From: Kitasatospora cinereorecta
GTDB lineage: Bacteria; Actinomycetota; Actinomycetes; Streptomycetales; Streptomycetaceae
Assembly: GCF_024172095.1 (NCBI RefSeq)
Contig: NZ_JAMZDX010000007.1
Span: 62,001-126,000 of the forward strand
Reading direction: 5' to 3'
Length of the DNA stretch: 64,000 nucleotides
A program made the translations under genes and the position numbers. The first letter of the stretch is position 1; each line of letters starts with the position of its first letter. The notes beneath the pieces were generated by a model. It did not search any database, was not told the origin of the DNA, and was given only the letters and a program-made list of their open reading frames with translations. Positions 39,505-48,130 of the stretch are shown here, piece by piece.

Positions 39505-39545
39505 GGGGGCGGTTCCTTCCTGCTCGGCTCCCCCAGGGAACGACG

Positions 39546-41981
39546 TTACGCTCCCCAGGCCTCGAATTCGTAGATGCGGGCAGCGGGGTCGGTGGTCTGG
39601 GTGGGCCTGGTGACCACCAGCCGCACATAGCGGGCGGAGACGGACACCGGGTGGTCGGTGGTGGCGGCGGTGTTGCCGGTCACCGTGACCGCGGTGGTCC
39701 ACGGGTCGGCGGTGGAGCTGCGGACCTGGACGGTGAAGTCGCGGGTGTTCCACGCGGCGGACTCGCCGCCGGCGGCCGCGTGCTTCACGGTGAAGCGGGA
39801 CAGCGACCGCACCGAGCCGAGGTCCACCTCCAGCCACTTGCTGCCGGTCAGCGTGCACCACTTGTCGCCGGTGCCGCCGGAGACGCTGCCGTTGACGGCC
39901 TTGGCCGGGCCCTCGTTGCCGTTGCACTGCCCGGAGGCGGTGGCGGGGCGGTTCAGCGCCAGGTTCGAGGCGGCGCCGGTGGACCAGGCGATCGTGGTGC
40001 TCGCGGCGGCCGAGCGGCCGTTTTCGGTGGAGACCGCCTCCACCTCCAGGGTGGTGGAGGTCTCGCTGCCGACCCGGTCCAACTGTGGCACGAACCAGGC
40101 GTCGTTCGGGGTGGCGCCGAGGAAGGTCCGGGTGCCGTCCGGGTTGCGGCGGTAGACCTCGTAGTGGTGGACGGCGCCGCTCGCCGAGGCCGTCCAGGAC
40201 AGCCGCAGCGACTTGCGGGTCGCCGACACGTCGGTGCTGCCCAGCACGGTCAGCCCGGTCGGCGCCGCGGCGGCGTCCACCGTCCCGTCGTAGACGGCCA
40301 GTTGGCCGATCCGGACGTCGTACGAGGGCACCGAGCCGCTCGCCTGGAGCCCGATCTGGGCGATGGTGCGCCCGGCGAAGGCGGACAGGTCGAGGGTGCG
40401 GCGCTCCCAGCCGACCGAAGCGGTCGAGCCGAGGTCGAGGGTGGTGAAGGTGGTCGGCGCGTCGGTGAAGGAGACGGCGGCCCTGAGGTGGGTCGGCCCG
40501 GCGGCCGGGGTGCGCAGCACCACCGACAGCTTGGTGTCGGCGGCGACCGGCAGCCGGCTCTGGTACAGCCGCACGGTGTTCGTGGCGTCCAGGGTGCCGC
40601 TCAGGCGCAGCGAGGATCCGCCCTCGTAGGCGTCGGTGAAGTCCAGTGCGGGGGTGAGCCTGCTGCCGGTGGAGGAGACCAGCCAGTGGTAGGTGGGCGG
40701 GACGTCCTGCAGGGAGAGGTTGTTCCAGGCGGTGGTGGAGACCCGGGTGCCGGCCGAGGCCCAGAAGTCGCCCTGCCCGGCGTCGAAGGAGGTGACGAAC
40801 GGTTTGGCGGTGATCGGCGAGGACTCGGCGACGTAGTTCGCGAGGCCCTTCCAGGCGGACGTGGTGGTGGTGTTCGAGGGGTCGCCGTTGGCGCCGACCC
40901 AGTAGCGGGCGTCGCGGGCGTGGAAGTCGGCCCGGTCGGCGGCGGACTTCCAGGTCCACTCCGGGCGGTAGAGGCCGAGCGAGGTGGTGTGCGGGCTGTT
41001 CGGCGGGAACAGCGCGTTCCAGTCGACCGAGGTGTTCCAGCCGTCGGCCTCGGTGTCGATCCCGGAGTACAGCTCGTACTCGCTGCGGCCGAGCGAACGG
41101 GCCAGGCTGCGCGAGGAGTCGAGGCCCGCGGAGGTCCAGCCGAAGTTCAGGAACATCGAGTCGGCGGTGCGTCGGCCGGCGTCCTGGAGGAAGGCGTCGT
41201 TGGCGGAGGTCAGCGCGTTCTGCCAGTCCACCGAGCCGGACTCGGTCATCGCGTCGTACCACATGAACCCGGTCGGCCCGAGGGTGCGGGCGTAGCGCAG
41301 TTCGTCGCGCAGGTCGGCGGCGAGCGTCGCGTCGCCGCCGTCGGTCTCCTGGTTGACGAACCAGCCGTCGAAGCCGTAGTACTGCGCGACCTGCGCCAGC
41401 TTGTCGGCGACCGGGAAGCGGCTGCCGGAGCGCTGCGCGAAGTCCCGGACCCACTGGAGCTGTCCGCCGTACGCGGTGGGTGGGAAGAACACCGTCCCGT
41501 AGACCTTGACGCCGTTGCGGTGCGCGGCGTCGATCACCGTCGGGTTGGGGGCGAGGATCAGCCCCTCGCCTGCGGAGCCGCCCCAGAACACCAGGGTGTC
41601 GACGTACTGCCAGTAGTCGAAGGCGTAGGAGTTCGGGTCGGTGGAGCCCTGCGAGGGGTTGCCGGAGGTCGGGGCGAAGGCGGCCAGCGAGACGATCCGG
41701 CCCTCACCGGCGTGCGCGTTGGGGTTGGCCTTCAGCGCCGAGTCCGAGGTGCGGGGCTGCAGCGGCACCCGGGCGCGGTTGAAGCGGGCGTCCGGGTCGG
41801 TGGCCGGGTCCCAGCTCAGCAGGGTATTCGGGTACCAGTACGAGGCATACGGCTGGGTGCCGGCGGCGGTCGCCGGTAAGGAGGTCGGTGCACCGGCCGC
41901 GGCGGGTGCGGGGGTGGGGGCGGTGGCCAGGGCAGCGGCGGCCAGGGCCGCGGCGAGGGCGAGGGGCAGGCGTCGTCTCAT
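39546..41981 (-). CDS. Secreted GH85 endo-beta-N-acetylglucosaminidase
   Basis: An 811-residue enzyme that cleaves the GlcNAc-beta-1,4-GlcNAc core of N-linked glycans. Residues 1-29 are a signal peptide. The GH85 domain shows YASYWYPNTLLSWDP, LVFWGGSAGEGLI and the catalytic pair N210/E212 in FDGWFVNQET. A carbohydrate-binding-like module, a fibronectin-like segment (about 560-655) and a C-terminal F5/8-type (discoidin) domain (about 665-811, NLALNRPATASGQCNG) follow. Leu35, at the end of the signal-peptide region, is encoded by TTA (41877-41879), making expression dependent on the bldA tRNA. It lies between the GH5 and GH38 genes. Confidence 0.92.
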   Translation of the reverse strand: MRRRLPLALAAALAAAALATAPTPAPAAAGAPTSLPATAAGTQPYASYWYPNTLLSWDPATDPDARFNRARVPLQPRTSDSALKANPNAHAGEGRIVSLAAFAPTSGNPSQGSTDPNSYAFDYWQYVDTLVFWGGSAGEGLILAPNPTVIDAAHRNGVKVYGTVFFPPTAYGGQLQWVRDFAQRSGSRFPVADKLAQVAQYYGFDGWFVNQETDGGDATLAADLRDELRYARTLGPTGFMWYDAMTESGSVDWQNALTSANDAFLQDAGRRTADSMFLNFGWTSAGLDSSRSLARSLGRSEYELYSGIDTEADGWNTSVDWNALFPPNSPHTTSLGLYRPEWTWKSAADRADFHARDARYWVGANGDPSNTTTTSAWKGLANYVAESSPITAKPFVTSFDAGQGDFWASAGTRVSTTAWNNLSLQDVPPTYHWLVSSTGSRLTPALDFTDAYEGGSSLRLSGTLDATNTVRLYQSRLPVAADTKLSVVLRTPAAGPTHLRAAVSFTDAPTTFTTLDLGSTASVGWERRTLDLSAFAGRTIAQIGLQASGSVPSYDVRIGQLAVYDGTVDAAAAPTGLTVLGSTDVSATRKSLRLSWTASASGAVHHYEVYRRNPDGTRTFLGATPNDAWFVPQLDRVGSETSTTLEVEAVSTENGRSAAASTTIAWSTGAASNLALNRPATASGQCNGNEGPAKAVNGSVSGGTGDKWCTLTGSKWLEVDLGSVRSLSRFTVKHAAAGGESAAWNTRDFTVQVRSSTADPWTTAVTVTGNTAATTDHPVSVSARYVRLVVTRPTQTTDPAARIYEFEAWGA

Positions 41982-42064
41982 CCGGGTACTCCGATCCAGC
42001 GAGGGGTGGGGCCGGGGCGGTGCGGATGGTGCTCGGCGGTGCGGCGGTTGCGGTGGTGGGAGGC

Positions 42065-43282
42065 TCAGGTGCGGGACAGCACGGTGCGGATCGAGCGGGC
42101 CGCCAGGTACGCCGGGTCGTCGGCGCGCGCGGCGGGAACGATGGCGAGCGGGCCGGCCTGGCGCAGCCGTACCCACTCGGTGTGGAAGGCGCTGCCCGGG
42201 GCGAGTTCGGCGCGCAGGTCCGGGCGGGCCACCGGATCGGTGTCGCAGACCAGGGCGGGCCGGTCGGCGGCGGGGGTGCGTACGATGCGGATCGCCCGGG
42301 CGAGCGCGTCGGCGACCGGCTTGCGGCGGTGGTCGGTGGTGAACAGGCCGAGCTCGTACTCGCGTTCGGGGAAGTCGGCGAGTGAGCGGTCCAGGTCGTG
42401 CGAGCACCACCAGGTCACGCCCCACAGCGCCGGGTTGACCAGCACCTGGTCGAGCATCCGGTGGACGAAGGCGGGCGCGTCGGCGGCCGGTACGTCCGGC
42501 TGCGGGGCGCCGACCTCCTGCAGCCAGACCGGCCGGTGCGGGTCGGGCGAGCCGGCGGCGGCGAGTTCGACCAGGTAGTCGGCGTGCGAGGTGGTGGCCG
42601 GGCCGAGCGGGCGGTCGATCGCGGAGACGCCGTTGAACACCCAGGAGTGCACGGTGGTCAGGTCGCCGAGGGTGACCGCGTCCACCGGGTGGAAGGGGTG
42701 TGCCGGCTCGTACCAGGCGGCGTCGTAGAGCGAGTAGAGGCCGAGCAGCCGGGGTGCGGCCGCGCGGGCGACGTCGAGCAGTTCGGCGGCCCAGGCGGAG
42801 GACTGCGCGGGGGTGGCGGGGTTGGCCGGCCAGAGGTTGTTCACCTCGTTGCCGAGGGTGAGGGCGAAGACGTTCGGCCGGTCGGCGAGCGCCCGGGCGA
42901 GGGTGTCCACGTACGCGGTGATGCCGTCGCGCACCGCGCGGTCGGCGAACAGGCTGCGCTGGTGCCAGGTGAGCACCCAGGACGGCAGGAAGTCGAAGCT
43001 GGACAGGTGCCCCTGGAGCAGGTCGACCGCCACGTCCAGCTCGAACTCGGCCGCCAGGTCGACCAGGTGCAGCAGGTCGTCGACGGCCCGGCGGCGGATC
43101 AGTGCCCGGTTGGGCTGGATCCACGGCCAGACCGGGAACACCCGGATGTGGTCCAGACCGAGGCTCGCCAGGTCCTCCAGGTCGCGCCGGGCGTCGTCGG
43201 CGGAGAAGTCCAGCCAGCTGTACAGCCAGCCCGACGAGGGCACGTAGTTGGCGCCGAACCTCAGGGCGTGGTGTGCGGTCAC
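42065..43282 (-). CDS. GH5-type (GH5_18-like) beta-mannosidase, cytosolic
   Basis: A 405-residue TIM-barrel glycosidase. The acid/base is probably E146 in LTLGNEVNNLW and the nucleophile E256 in WLQEVGAPQ, the clan GH-A spacing. FGANYVPSSGWLYSWLDF at the N-terminus recalls GH5 subfamily 18, known from bifidobacteria to cleave the Man-beta-1,4-GlcNAc linkage of N-glycan cores. There is no signal peptide. The GTG at 43282 follows GGGAGGA with suitable spacing. It is the first gene of the minus-strand enzyme operon, directly downstream of a LacI-type operator. Subfamily assignment is from memory and needs alignment. Confidence 0.8.
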   Translation of the reverse strand: MTAHHALRFGANYVPSSGWLYSWLDFSADDARRDLEDLASLGLDHIRVFPVWPWIQPNRALIRRRAVDDLLHLVDLAAEFELDVAVDLLQGHLSSFDFLPSWVLTWHQRSLFADRAVRDGITAYVDTLARALADRPNVFALTLGNEVNNLWPANPATPAQSSAWAAELLDVARAAAPRLLGLYSLYDAAWYEPAHPFHPVDAVTLGDLTTVHSWVFNGVSAIDRPLGPATTSHADYLVELAAAGSPDPHRPVWLQEVGAPQPDVPAADAPAFVHRMLDQVLVNPALWGVTWWCSHDLDRSLADFPEREYELGLFTTDHRRKPVADALARAIRIVRTPAADRPALVCDTDPVARPDLRAELAPGSAFHTEWVRLRQAGPLAIVPAARADDPAYLAARSIRTVLSRT

Positions 43283-43351
43283 GCGTCCTCCCAGCGTCGG
43301 ACGGGCCCGGGGCACGGTGGTACCCCGACGGTCTGCGCGGCGCCAGCGAGC

Positions 43352-43365
43352 CTAAACCGGTTCAG
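43352..43365. promoter_or_regulatory. LacI-type operator 1 (enzyme operon)
   Basis: CTAAACCGGTTCAG is a 14-bp palindrome with one mismatched pair. It lies 70 bases upstream of the GH5 start and overlaps the lacI-type stop. The same core recurs before the importer genes at 44454-44469, and the regulator lies between them. Confidence 0.75.
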
Positions 43366-44387
43366 CCCACCGTGCCAAGAGGGCGTCCGGTGGACTCACG
43401 GACCGTCAGCCGGGGCGTGGGGGTGCGCAGATCCTCGGCGGCGGAGGGGTCGTCGATCAGCGCCAGCAGCGAGCGGGCCACCTGCTCGCCGAGCGCGAAG
43501 GTGTCCCGGGAGAGCGCGGTGAGCGCCGGGTGGACGATCCGGGTGAGCACCGAGTCGTCGAAGGAGACCACCGACAGCCCGCCCGGCACCGACACGCCCA
43601 TCTCGGCCGCCACCCCGAGCCCGGCCACCGCCATCACGTCGCTGTCGTAGACGATCGCGGTGGGCCGCTCCGGCCGCGCCAGCAGGGCCCGGGTGGCGGC
43701 GGCGCCCTCGGCGTCGCTGAAGTCGGTCGGCACCGACACCGCCTCCAGCCCGTGCCGCCGGGCGGAGTCGCGCAGGGCCCGGATCCGCCGCTGGGTGTGC
43801 TGGAAGGCGGGCAGTCCGGCGAGGTGGGCGATCCGCCGGTGGCCGAGCGCGGCCAGGTAGTCGACGATCGAGAGCATCGCCTCCCGGTCGTCCGCCCAGA
43901 CGCTGGGCAGCCGGCCGTGTCGGCCCGGTCCGCCGAGCACCACCGAGGGGACGCCCAGCTCCTCCAGCACCGCGATCCGCGGGTCGCGGACCTGCAGGTC
44001 GACCAGGACGAAGCCGTCCACACGGTGCTCGGAGGCCCACCGCCGGTGGACCTCGATCTCGGCCTCGGTGGACTCCACCACCAGCAGTTGCAGTGCCACC
44101 TGGTTGGCCGACAGCACCGCCTGCAGCCCGGACAGCAGCTGACCGAAGAACGGCTCGACCCCGAGCGTGCGGGCCGGCCGGGCGAGCACCAGCCCGACCG
44201 CCCCGGCCCGGGCCCCGCCGAGGGCGCGGGCCGCGCTGTGCGGGCGCCACTGCATCGCCTCGGCGACCCGCAGGATCCGCTCCCGGGTGGCCTCGCTCAC
44301 CCCCGGCCGGCCGTTCAGCGCGAAGGAGACCGCGCCCTTCGAGACCCCGGCCTCCCGGGCGATGTCGGCGATCGTCGGTCTGCCCAT
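43362..44387 (-). CDS. LacI-family repressor of the N-glycan locus
   Basis: A 341-residue regulator. The helix-turn-helix TIADIAREAGVSKGAVSFAL with hinge HSAARALGGARA is classical LacI/GalR. The C-terminal periplasmic-binding-protein-like domain (GLVLARPARTLG, DGFVLVDLQVRDPR, VVSFDDSVLTRIVHPALTAL) binds an inducer, probably a mannosyl or GlcNAc-containing oligosaccharide (inference). It lies between the enzyme operon and the divergent importer, with matching palindromes at both promoter regions, so it probably represses both and itself. Confidence 0.94.
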   Translation of the reverse strand: MGRPTIADIAREAGVSKGAVSFALNGRPGVSEATRERILRVAEAMQWRPHSAARALGGARAGAVGLVLARPARTLGVEPFFGQLLSGLQAVLSANQVALQLLVVESTEAEIEVHRRWASEHRVDGFVLVDLQVRDPRIAVLEELGVPSVVLGGPGRHGRLPSVWADDREAMLSIVDYLAALGHRRIAHLAGLPAFQHTQRRIRALRDSARRHGLEAVSVPTDFSDAEGAAATRALLARPERPTAIVYDSDVMAVAGLGVAAEMGVSVPGGLSVVSFDDSVLTRIVHPALTALSRDTFALGEQVARSLLALIDDPSAAEDLRTPTPRLTVRESTGRPLGTVG

Positions 44388-44453
44388 GGCACCGGACCTC
44401 CCTGCTGCACGCTCTCTTGACGGCGGAGTCTAACCGGGGGATAGTCACCTCGC

Positions 44454-44469
44454 GCTAGACCGGTTTAGC
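44454..44469. promoter_or_regulatory. LacI-type operator 2 (importer operon)
   Basis: GCTAGACCGGTTTAGC is a 16-bp palindrome with one mismatched pair. It shares the CTAxACCGGTTxAG core with the site at 43352-43365. It lies 45 bases before the SBP start and 66 bases upstream of the lacI-type start. A half-site CTAACCGG sits at 44430-44437. Confidence 0.78.
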
Positions 44470-44513
44470 AAAGAACCTCCCCACCGCCACCTCAGGGCAG
44501 CCAGGAGACACCA

Positions 44514-45797
44514 ATGCGACGGTACTGGGCACGGCTGGCCACGGCCGCGGTCGCCACGGCGGCACTCGCGGGCTGCGGCCTCGGCGACACCTCCTCCTCC
44601 GCCTCCGGCGACACCGCCGCCGTCACCGGCGAGGTCAAGGGCAAGGTCACCTTCCAGACCTGGGCCCTGAAGCCCAAGTTCACCGCCTACGTGCAGGGCG
44701 TGATCGACGCCTTCGAGAAGAAGTACCCGGGCGTCCACGTCGAGTGGCTCGACCAGCCCGGCGACGGCTACGCGGAGAAGGTGCTCAGCCAGGCCGCCGG
44801 CGGCACCCTGCCCGACGTGGTCAACCTCCCGCCCGACTTCGCACTGCCGTTGGTGAAGGAGTCGATGCTGCTGGACGTCGGCAAGGCCGACCCCCACCTG
44901 GCCGAGGAGTACGTGGCCGGCGGCGTGGACGCCTACCGCTTCGCCGGCCACGACGGCGCCTACGGCTACCCCTGGTACCTCAACACCGACGTCAACTACT
45001 GGAACACCGAGCTGCTCGGCAGATACGGACTCGACCCGAAGCATCTCCCCACCAGCCTCGACGAACTGATCGCCCAGGCCCGGACGTTGAAGCAGAAGTC
45101 CGGCGGTGCGGCCTATCTGATGAGCCGCAAGCCCGGACTGGGCGACCTGGCCGACGCCGGCGTCCCGATCATGGCGGCCGACGGCCGCAGCTTCGCCTTC
45201 AACACCCCGAAGGCCGCCGCCCTGCTGGACACCTACCGGGACGCCTTCAAGGAGGGCCTGCTGCCGCAGGACGTTCTCACCGACAAGTACGCCGGCAACG
45301 CCAAGCTGTTCACCGCCGGCACCGCCGCCTGGACCACCGGCGGCGCCAACTACATCGGCGGCCTCGCCACCGACAACCCCAGCCTCGCGCCGAAGACCGT
45401 CGCCTCCCCGGCGTTCGGCACCCCGCCGCTCTACGTCCAGGGCCTGTCCGTCGCCCGGGCCGGCAAGAACCTGCCCGCCGCCGTGGCCCTCGCCCGCTGG
45501 GTCACCAGCGCCGACAACCAGGCCGCCTTCGCCCACCTCACCTCGATCTTCCCCTCCACCAAGGCCTCCGGCTCCGACCCCTTCTTCGCCCGCAGCGACG
45601 GCACCAACGCCGGCGACGCCAAGGTGATCGCCTTCCGGTCGCTCGCCGACGCGAAGATGCTGCAACCCGTCCAGGTGGACGGCGCGATGAGCGACATCGT
45701 CAACCAGCAGATCGCCCTCGCGATCAGCGGCGGCGCCACCTCGCAGCAGGCCCTGGACACCGCCGTCGCCCGCTGCAACCAGCTGCTGAAGGACTGA
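44514..45797 (+). CDS. Sugar ABC transporter solute-binding lipoprotein
   Basis: A 427-residue extracellular binding protein. It has a lipoprotein signal with lipobox LAGC (Cys20), a Ser/Ala linker, then the cluster B solute-binding fold (VTFQTWALKPKFTAYVQGVI, FEKKYPGVHVEW, YGYPWYLNTDVNYWN). It captures oligosaccharides at the membrane for the two downstream permeases. In this locus the ligand is expected to be oligomannose released by the GH85 enzyme. It is the first gene of the importer operon under operator 2. Confidence 0.94.
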   Translation: MRRYWARLATAAVATAALAGCGLGDTSSSASGDTAAVTGEVKGKVTFQTWALKPKFTAYVQGVIDAFEKKYPGVHVEWLDQPGDGYAEKVLSQAAGGTLPDVVNLPPDFALPLVKESMLLDVGKADPHLAEEYVAGGVDAYRFAGHDGAYGYPWYLNTDVNYWNTELLGRYGLDPKHLPTSLDELIAQARTLKQKSGGAAYLMSRKPGLGDLADAGVPIMAADGRSFAFNTPKAAALLDTYRDAFKEGLLPQDVLTDKYAGNAKLFTAGTAAWTTGGANYIGGLATDNPSLAPKTVASPAFGTPPLYVQGLSVARAGKNLPAAVALARWVTSADNQAAFAHLTSIFPSTKASGSDPFFARSDGTNAGDAKVIAFRSLADAKMLQPVQVDGAMSDIVNQQIALAISGGATSQQALDTAVARCNQLLKD

Positions 45798-45823
45798 CCC
45801 GCCGGGCGGGGGAAGGAGGGACG

Positions 45824-46696
45824 ATGACCCATCGGCGCCGGTACACCCCGTGGCTGCTGGTCGGACCGGCCGTGCTCTGGCTGGCCGTCTTCAACCTCTG
45901 GCCCTCGGTGAACACCGTGATCCTCTCGTTCACCAGCGCCCGCCCGCTCGGCGGCGGCCGCTTCACCGGCCTGGCCAACTACCACCGCGCCCTCGGCGAC
46001 GAGCAGTTGGCCGACGCCCTGGTCAACAGCCTGGTCTACCTGCTGGTCTGCCTGCCGCTGCTCACCGTGCTGCCGCTGCTGCTCGCCCTGCTGGTGGAGC
46101 GGAAACTGCCCGGCATCACCTTCTTCCGCACCGCCTTCTACACGCCGGTGATCGCCTCGGCCGTGGTGGTGGCGCTGATCTGGGGCTGGGTGCTCGACGA
46201 CCGCGGCCTGGTCAACGGCCTGGCCCGGGAGGTCGGCGCGATCACCCACCCGGTGCCGTTCCTCACCGACCGCTGGCTGCTGCTGCTCAGCGCGATCGCC
46301 CTGACGGTCTGGAAGGGCCTCGGCTACTACATGGTCATCTACCTCTCCGCCCTCGGCAACGTCGGCCGCGAACTCCACGAGGCCGCCGCCGTCGACGGCG
46401 CCTCGGCCGTCCGCCGCTTCTGGCACGTCACCCTGCCCGGGGTACGGGCCACCATGCTGCTGGTCTCGGTGCTGATCTCGGTCTCCGCGCTGCGGGTCTT
46501 CTCCGAGCTCTACGTGCTCTCCGACGGCACCGGCGGCCCGGGCGGCCGCGACATGTCGGTGGTGATGCTCATCCAGATGTACAGCCGCGGCTTCACCGGC
46601 CACCTCGGGTACGCCTCCGCGCTCAGCCTGCTGCTGTTCGCCGTCACGGTGGGCCCGATGCTCGTGCTGCTGTGGATCGACCGGAAGGCGGCCTGA
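45824..46696 (+). CDS. Sugar ABC transporter permease (MalF/UgpA-like)
   Basis: A 290-residue inner-membrane permease with six predicted TM helices. The cytoplasmic EAA loop is ELHEAAAVDGASAVRRFWHVTLPG, here given as EAAAVDGASAVRRFW with HVTLPG following, which docks the ATPase. It starts at ATG 45824 after a GGAAGGAGGG site, 27 bases from the SBP stop. It forms a heterodimer with the next gene product. No ATPase gene adjoins, so a shared MsiK-type ATPase probably energises it, as for other Streptomyces sugar importers. Confidence 0.94.
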   Translation: MTHRRRYTPWLLVGPAVLWLAVFNLWPSVNTVILSFTSARPLGGGRFTGLANYHRALGDEQLADALVNSLVYLLVCLPLLTVLPLLLALLVERKLPGITFFRTAFYTPVIASAVVVALIWGWVLDDRGLVNGLAREVGAITHPVPFLTDRWLLLLSAIALTVWKGLGYYMVIYLSALGNVGRELHEAAAVDGASAVRRFWHVTLPGVRATMLLVSVLISVSALRVFSELYVLSDGTGGPGGRDMSVVMLIQMYSRGFTGHLGYASALSLLLFAVTVGPMLVLLWIDRKAA

Positions 46697-46701
46697 CGCC
46701 C

Positions 46702-47544
46702 GTGGCCCGCGGATTCTCCACCCCCTCCCCGGCCGAGCGGGCGCTGCGCTACGCGCTGCTGCTGGCCGTCCTGCTGCTGACCGTCGGCCCGTTCCTGTGG
46801 GAGCTGTCCACCTCGCTGAAGGGCGCCGGCGAGGACGTCTACACCCGCACCCCGTCCTTCCTGCCGGACCGGCCCACCCTGGCCAACTACGCCACCGTCG
46901 CCCGCACCGTCCCGGTGTGGACCTACGCCGCCAACTCCCTGCTGGTGGCGGGGATCGCGGTGCTCGGCAACGCGGTCGGCGCGACCGCGGCCGGCTTCGC
47001 TCTGGCGCGCCTGCGGTTCCGCGGCGCCCGGCTGGTCCTGGGCCTGGTGCTGGCGACCCTGGTGCTGCCCGGCGAGGTCACCGTGGTCTCCCAGTACGTC
47101 ACCGTCCGCAGCCTCGGTCTCGCCGACACCCTCCTCGGGGTGGCGCTGCCGGGCGCGATCGGGATGCTCAACGTGCTGCTGATGCGCACCGCCTTCCGGG
47201 CCGTGCCGCCCGACCTGGACGCGGCCGCGCTGGTGGACGGCGCCAACGTCTGGCAGCGGCTGGTCCACGTCGGCCTGCCGAACGTGCGCGGGATGCTCAG
47301 CGTGGTCGTCATCTTCACCTTCATCGGGGCCTGGGACGACTTCCTGTGGCCGCTGATCGTCCTCGACGACCCGAACCGCTACACCCTCACCGTCGGACTC
47401 CAGTACCTCAACGGCACGTTCAGCGCCAACCCCCGGCTGATCGCGGCCGGCACGATGATCGCCTTCCTGCCGATCGTCGCGGTCTTCGCCGCCCTGCAGC
47501 GCTCCTTCTTCCGCGGCGTCGAGGAAGGCGCGGTGAAAGGCTGA
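46702..47544 (+). CDS. Sugar ABC transporter permease (MalG/UgpE-like)
   Basis: A 280-residue permease with six predicted TM helices and an EAA-type loop DLDAAALVDGANVWQRLVHV followed by GLPN. It begins at GTG 46702, five bases after the upstream permease stop, with a weak Shine-Dalgarno and probable translational coupling. The C-terminal FLWPLIVLDDPNRYTLTVGL is typical of MalG-like subunits. It partners the MalF-like permease and ends the importer operon. Confidence 0.94.
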   Translation: MARGFSTPSPAERALRYALLLAVLLLTVGPFLWELSTSLKGAGEDVYTRTPSFLPDRPTLANYATVARTVPVWTYAANSLLVAGIAVLGNAVGATAAGFALARLRFRGARLVLGLVLATLVLPGEVTVVSQYVTVRSLGLADTLLGVALPGAIGMLNVLLMRTAFRAVPPDLDAAALVDGANVWQRLVHVGLPNVRGMLSVVVIFTFIGAWDDFLWPLIVLDDPNRYTLTVGLQYLNGTFSANPRLIAAGTMIAFLPIVAVFAALQRSFFRGVEEGAVKG

Positions 47545-47577
47545 CGGACCGACAGCTCCGGCCGCCATACTGGCGGC

Positions 47578-48093
47578 ATGGCGGGAGCATGGGAGATCGT
47601 CGGGTCGGGGTTGGGGGCGGTGGCCACCCTGGCGGGTGTGCTGGCGGGCGGACGGATCGGCAGCCGGTCGCAGGAGCGGCAGTGGGGGAGGGACGCCGGG
47701 CGGGACGCCTGCGGCGACGTGCTGCGCGGCTATGCGGTGATCTACTCGCAGTTCAGCCACTGGGCGCGGCGCGGCGAGGAGCCGGACATCGACTGGCCGG
47801 AGTGGAACCGGGCGCTCAGCCTGGTCCGGCTGGTCGCGCCGCCCGCGGTGGTCGCCGCGGCCGACGCGATGGACGCCGAGCTGTGGGTGATCAGCCGCGA
47901 ACTGCGCGGCGGCCGGGTCGGGCTGGAGCGCTGGCTGCACCTGCGTGAGCCGCTGGAGGCCCGCCATCTCGAGTTCGTCAACGCGGCCCGAGAGAGCCTG
48001 GTGCCCGGCACCGGCCGGCTCACCCGGGCGGTGGGGCGGCCGCCGGAGAGCCACGCGATGTGGCAGGTGCCCGGGCAGGCCGCACAGGACTGA
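47578..48093 (+). CDS. Hypothetical N-terminally membrane-anchored protein
   Basis: A 171-residue protein with one N-terminal hydrophobic segment (about residues 5-25, IVGSGLGAVATLAGVLAGG) and a soluble helical domain rich in Arg, Glu and Trp. I do not recognise a named family, though similar short anchored proteins recur in streptomycetes. It lies 33 bases after the permease gene, so it could be read through from the importer operon, but no sugar-related motif is present. A strong bidirectional hairpin follows. Confidence 0.6.
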   Translation: MAGAWEIVGSGLGAVATLAGVLAGGRIGSRSQERQWGRDAGRDACGDVLRGYAVIYSQFSHWARRGEEPDIDWPEWNRALSLVRLVAPPAVVAAADAMDAELWVISRELRGGRVGLERWLHLREPLEARHLEFVNAARESLVPGTGRLTRAVGRPPESHAMWQVPGQAAQD

Positions 48094-48094
48094 G

Positions 48095-48120
48095 GTCCCC
48101 GCCGGCGGGCCGGCGGGGAC
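48095..48120. terminator. Bidirectional hairpin between convergent genes
   Basis: Perfect 11-bp arms (48095-48105 and 48110-48120, GTCCCCGCCGG and its complement) with a 4-base loop lie between the stops at 48093 and 48131. Confidence 0.72.
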
Positions 48121-48130
48121 GTGCCCGGTC

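Noticed and set aside
35305..41454. A 2049-codon open frame on the minus strand spanning GH38 and most of GH85
   Set aside because: The 3' 1400 codons are genuine GH38; the 5' part is a shadow frame, low-complexity R/P/H-rich, antagonistic to the better GH85 frame with signal peptide and catalytic motif.
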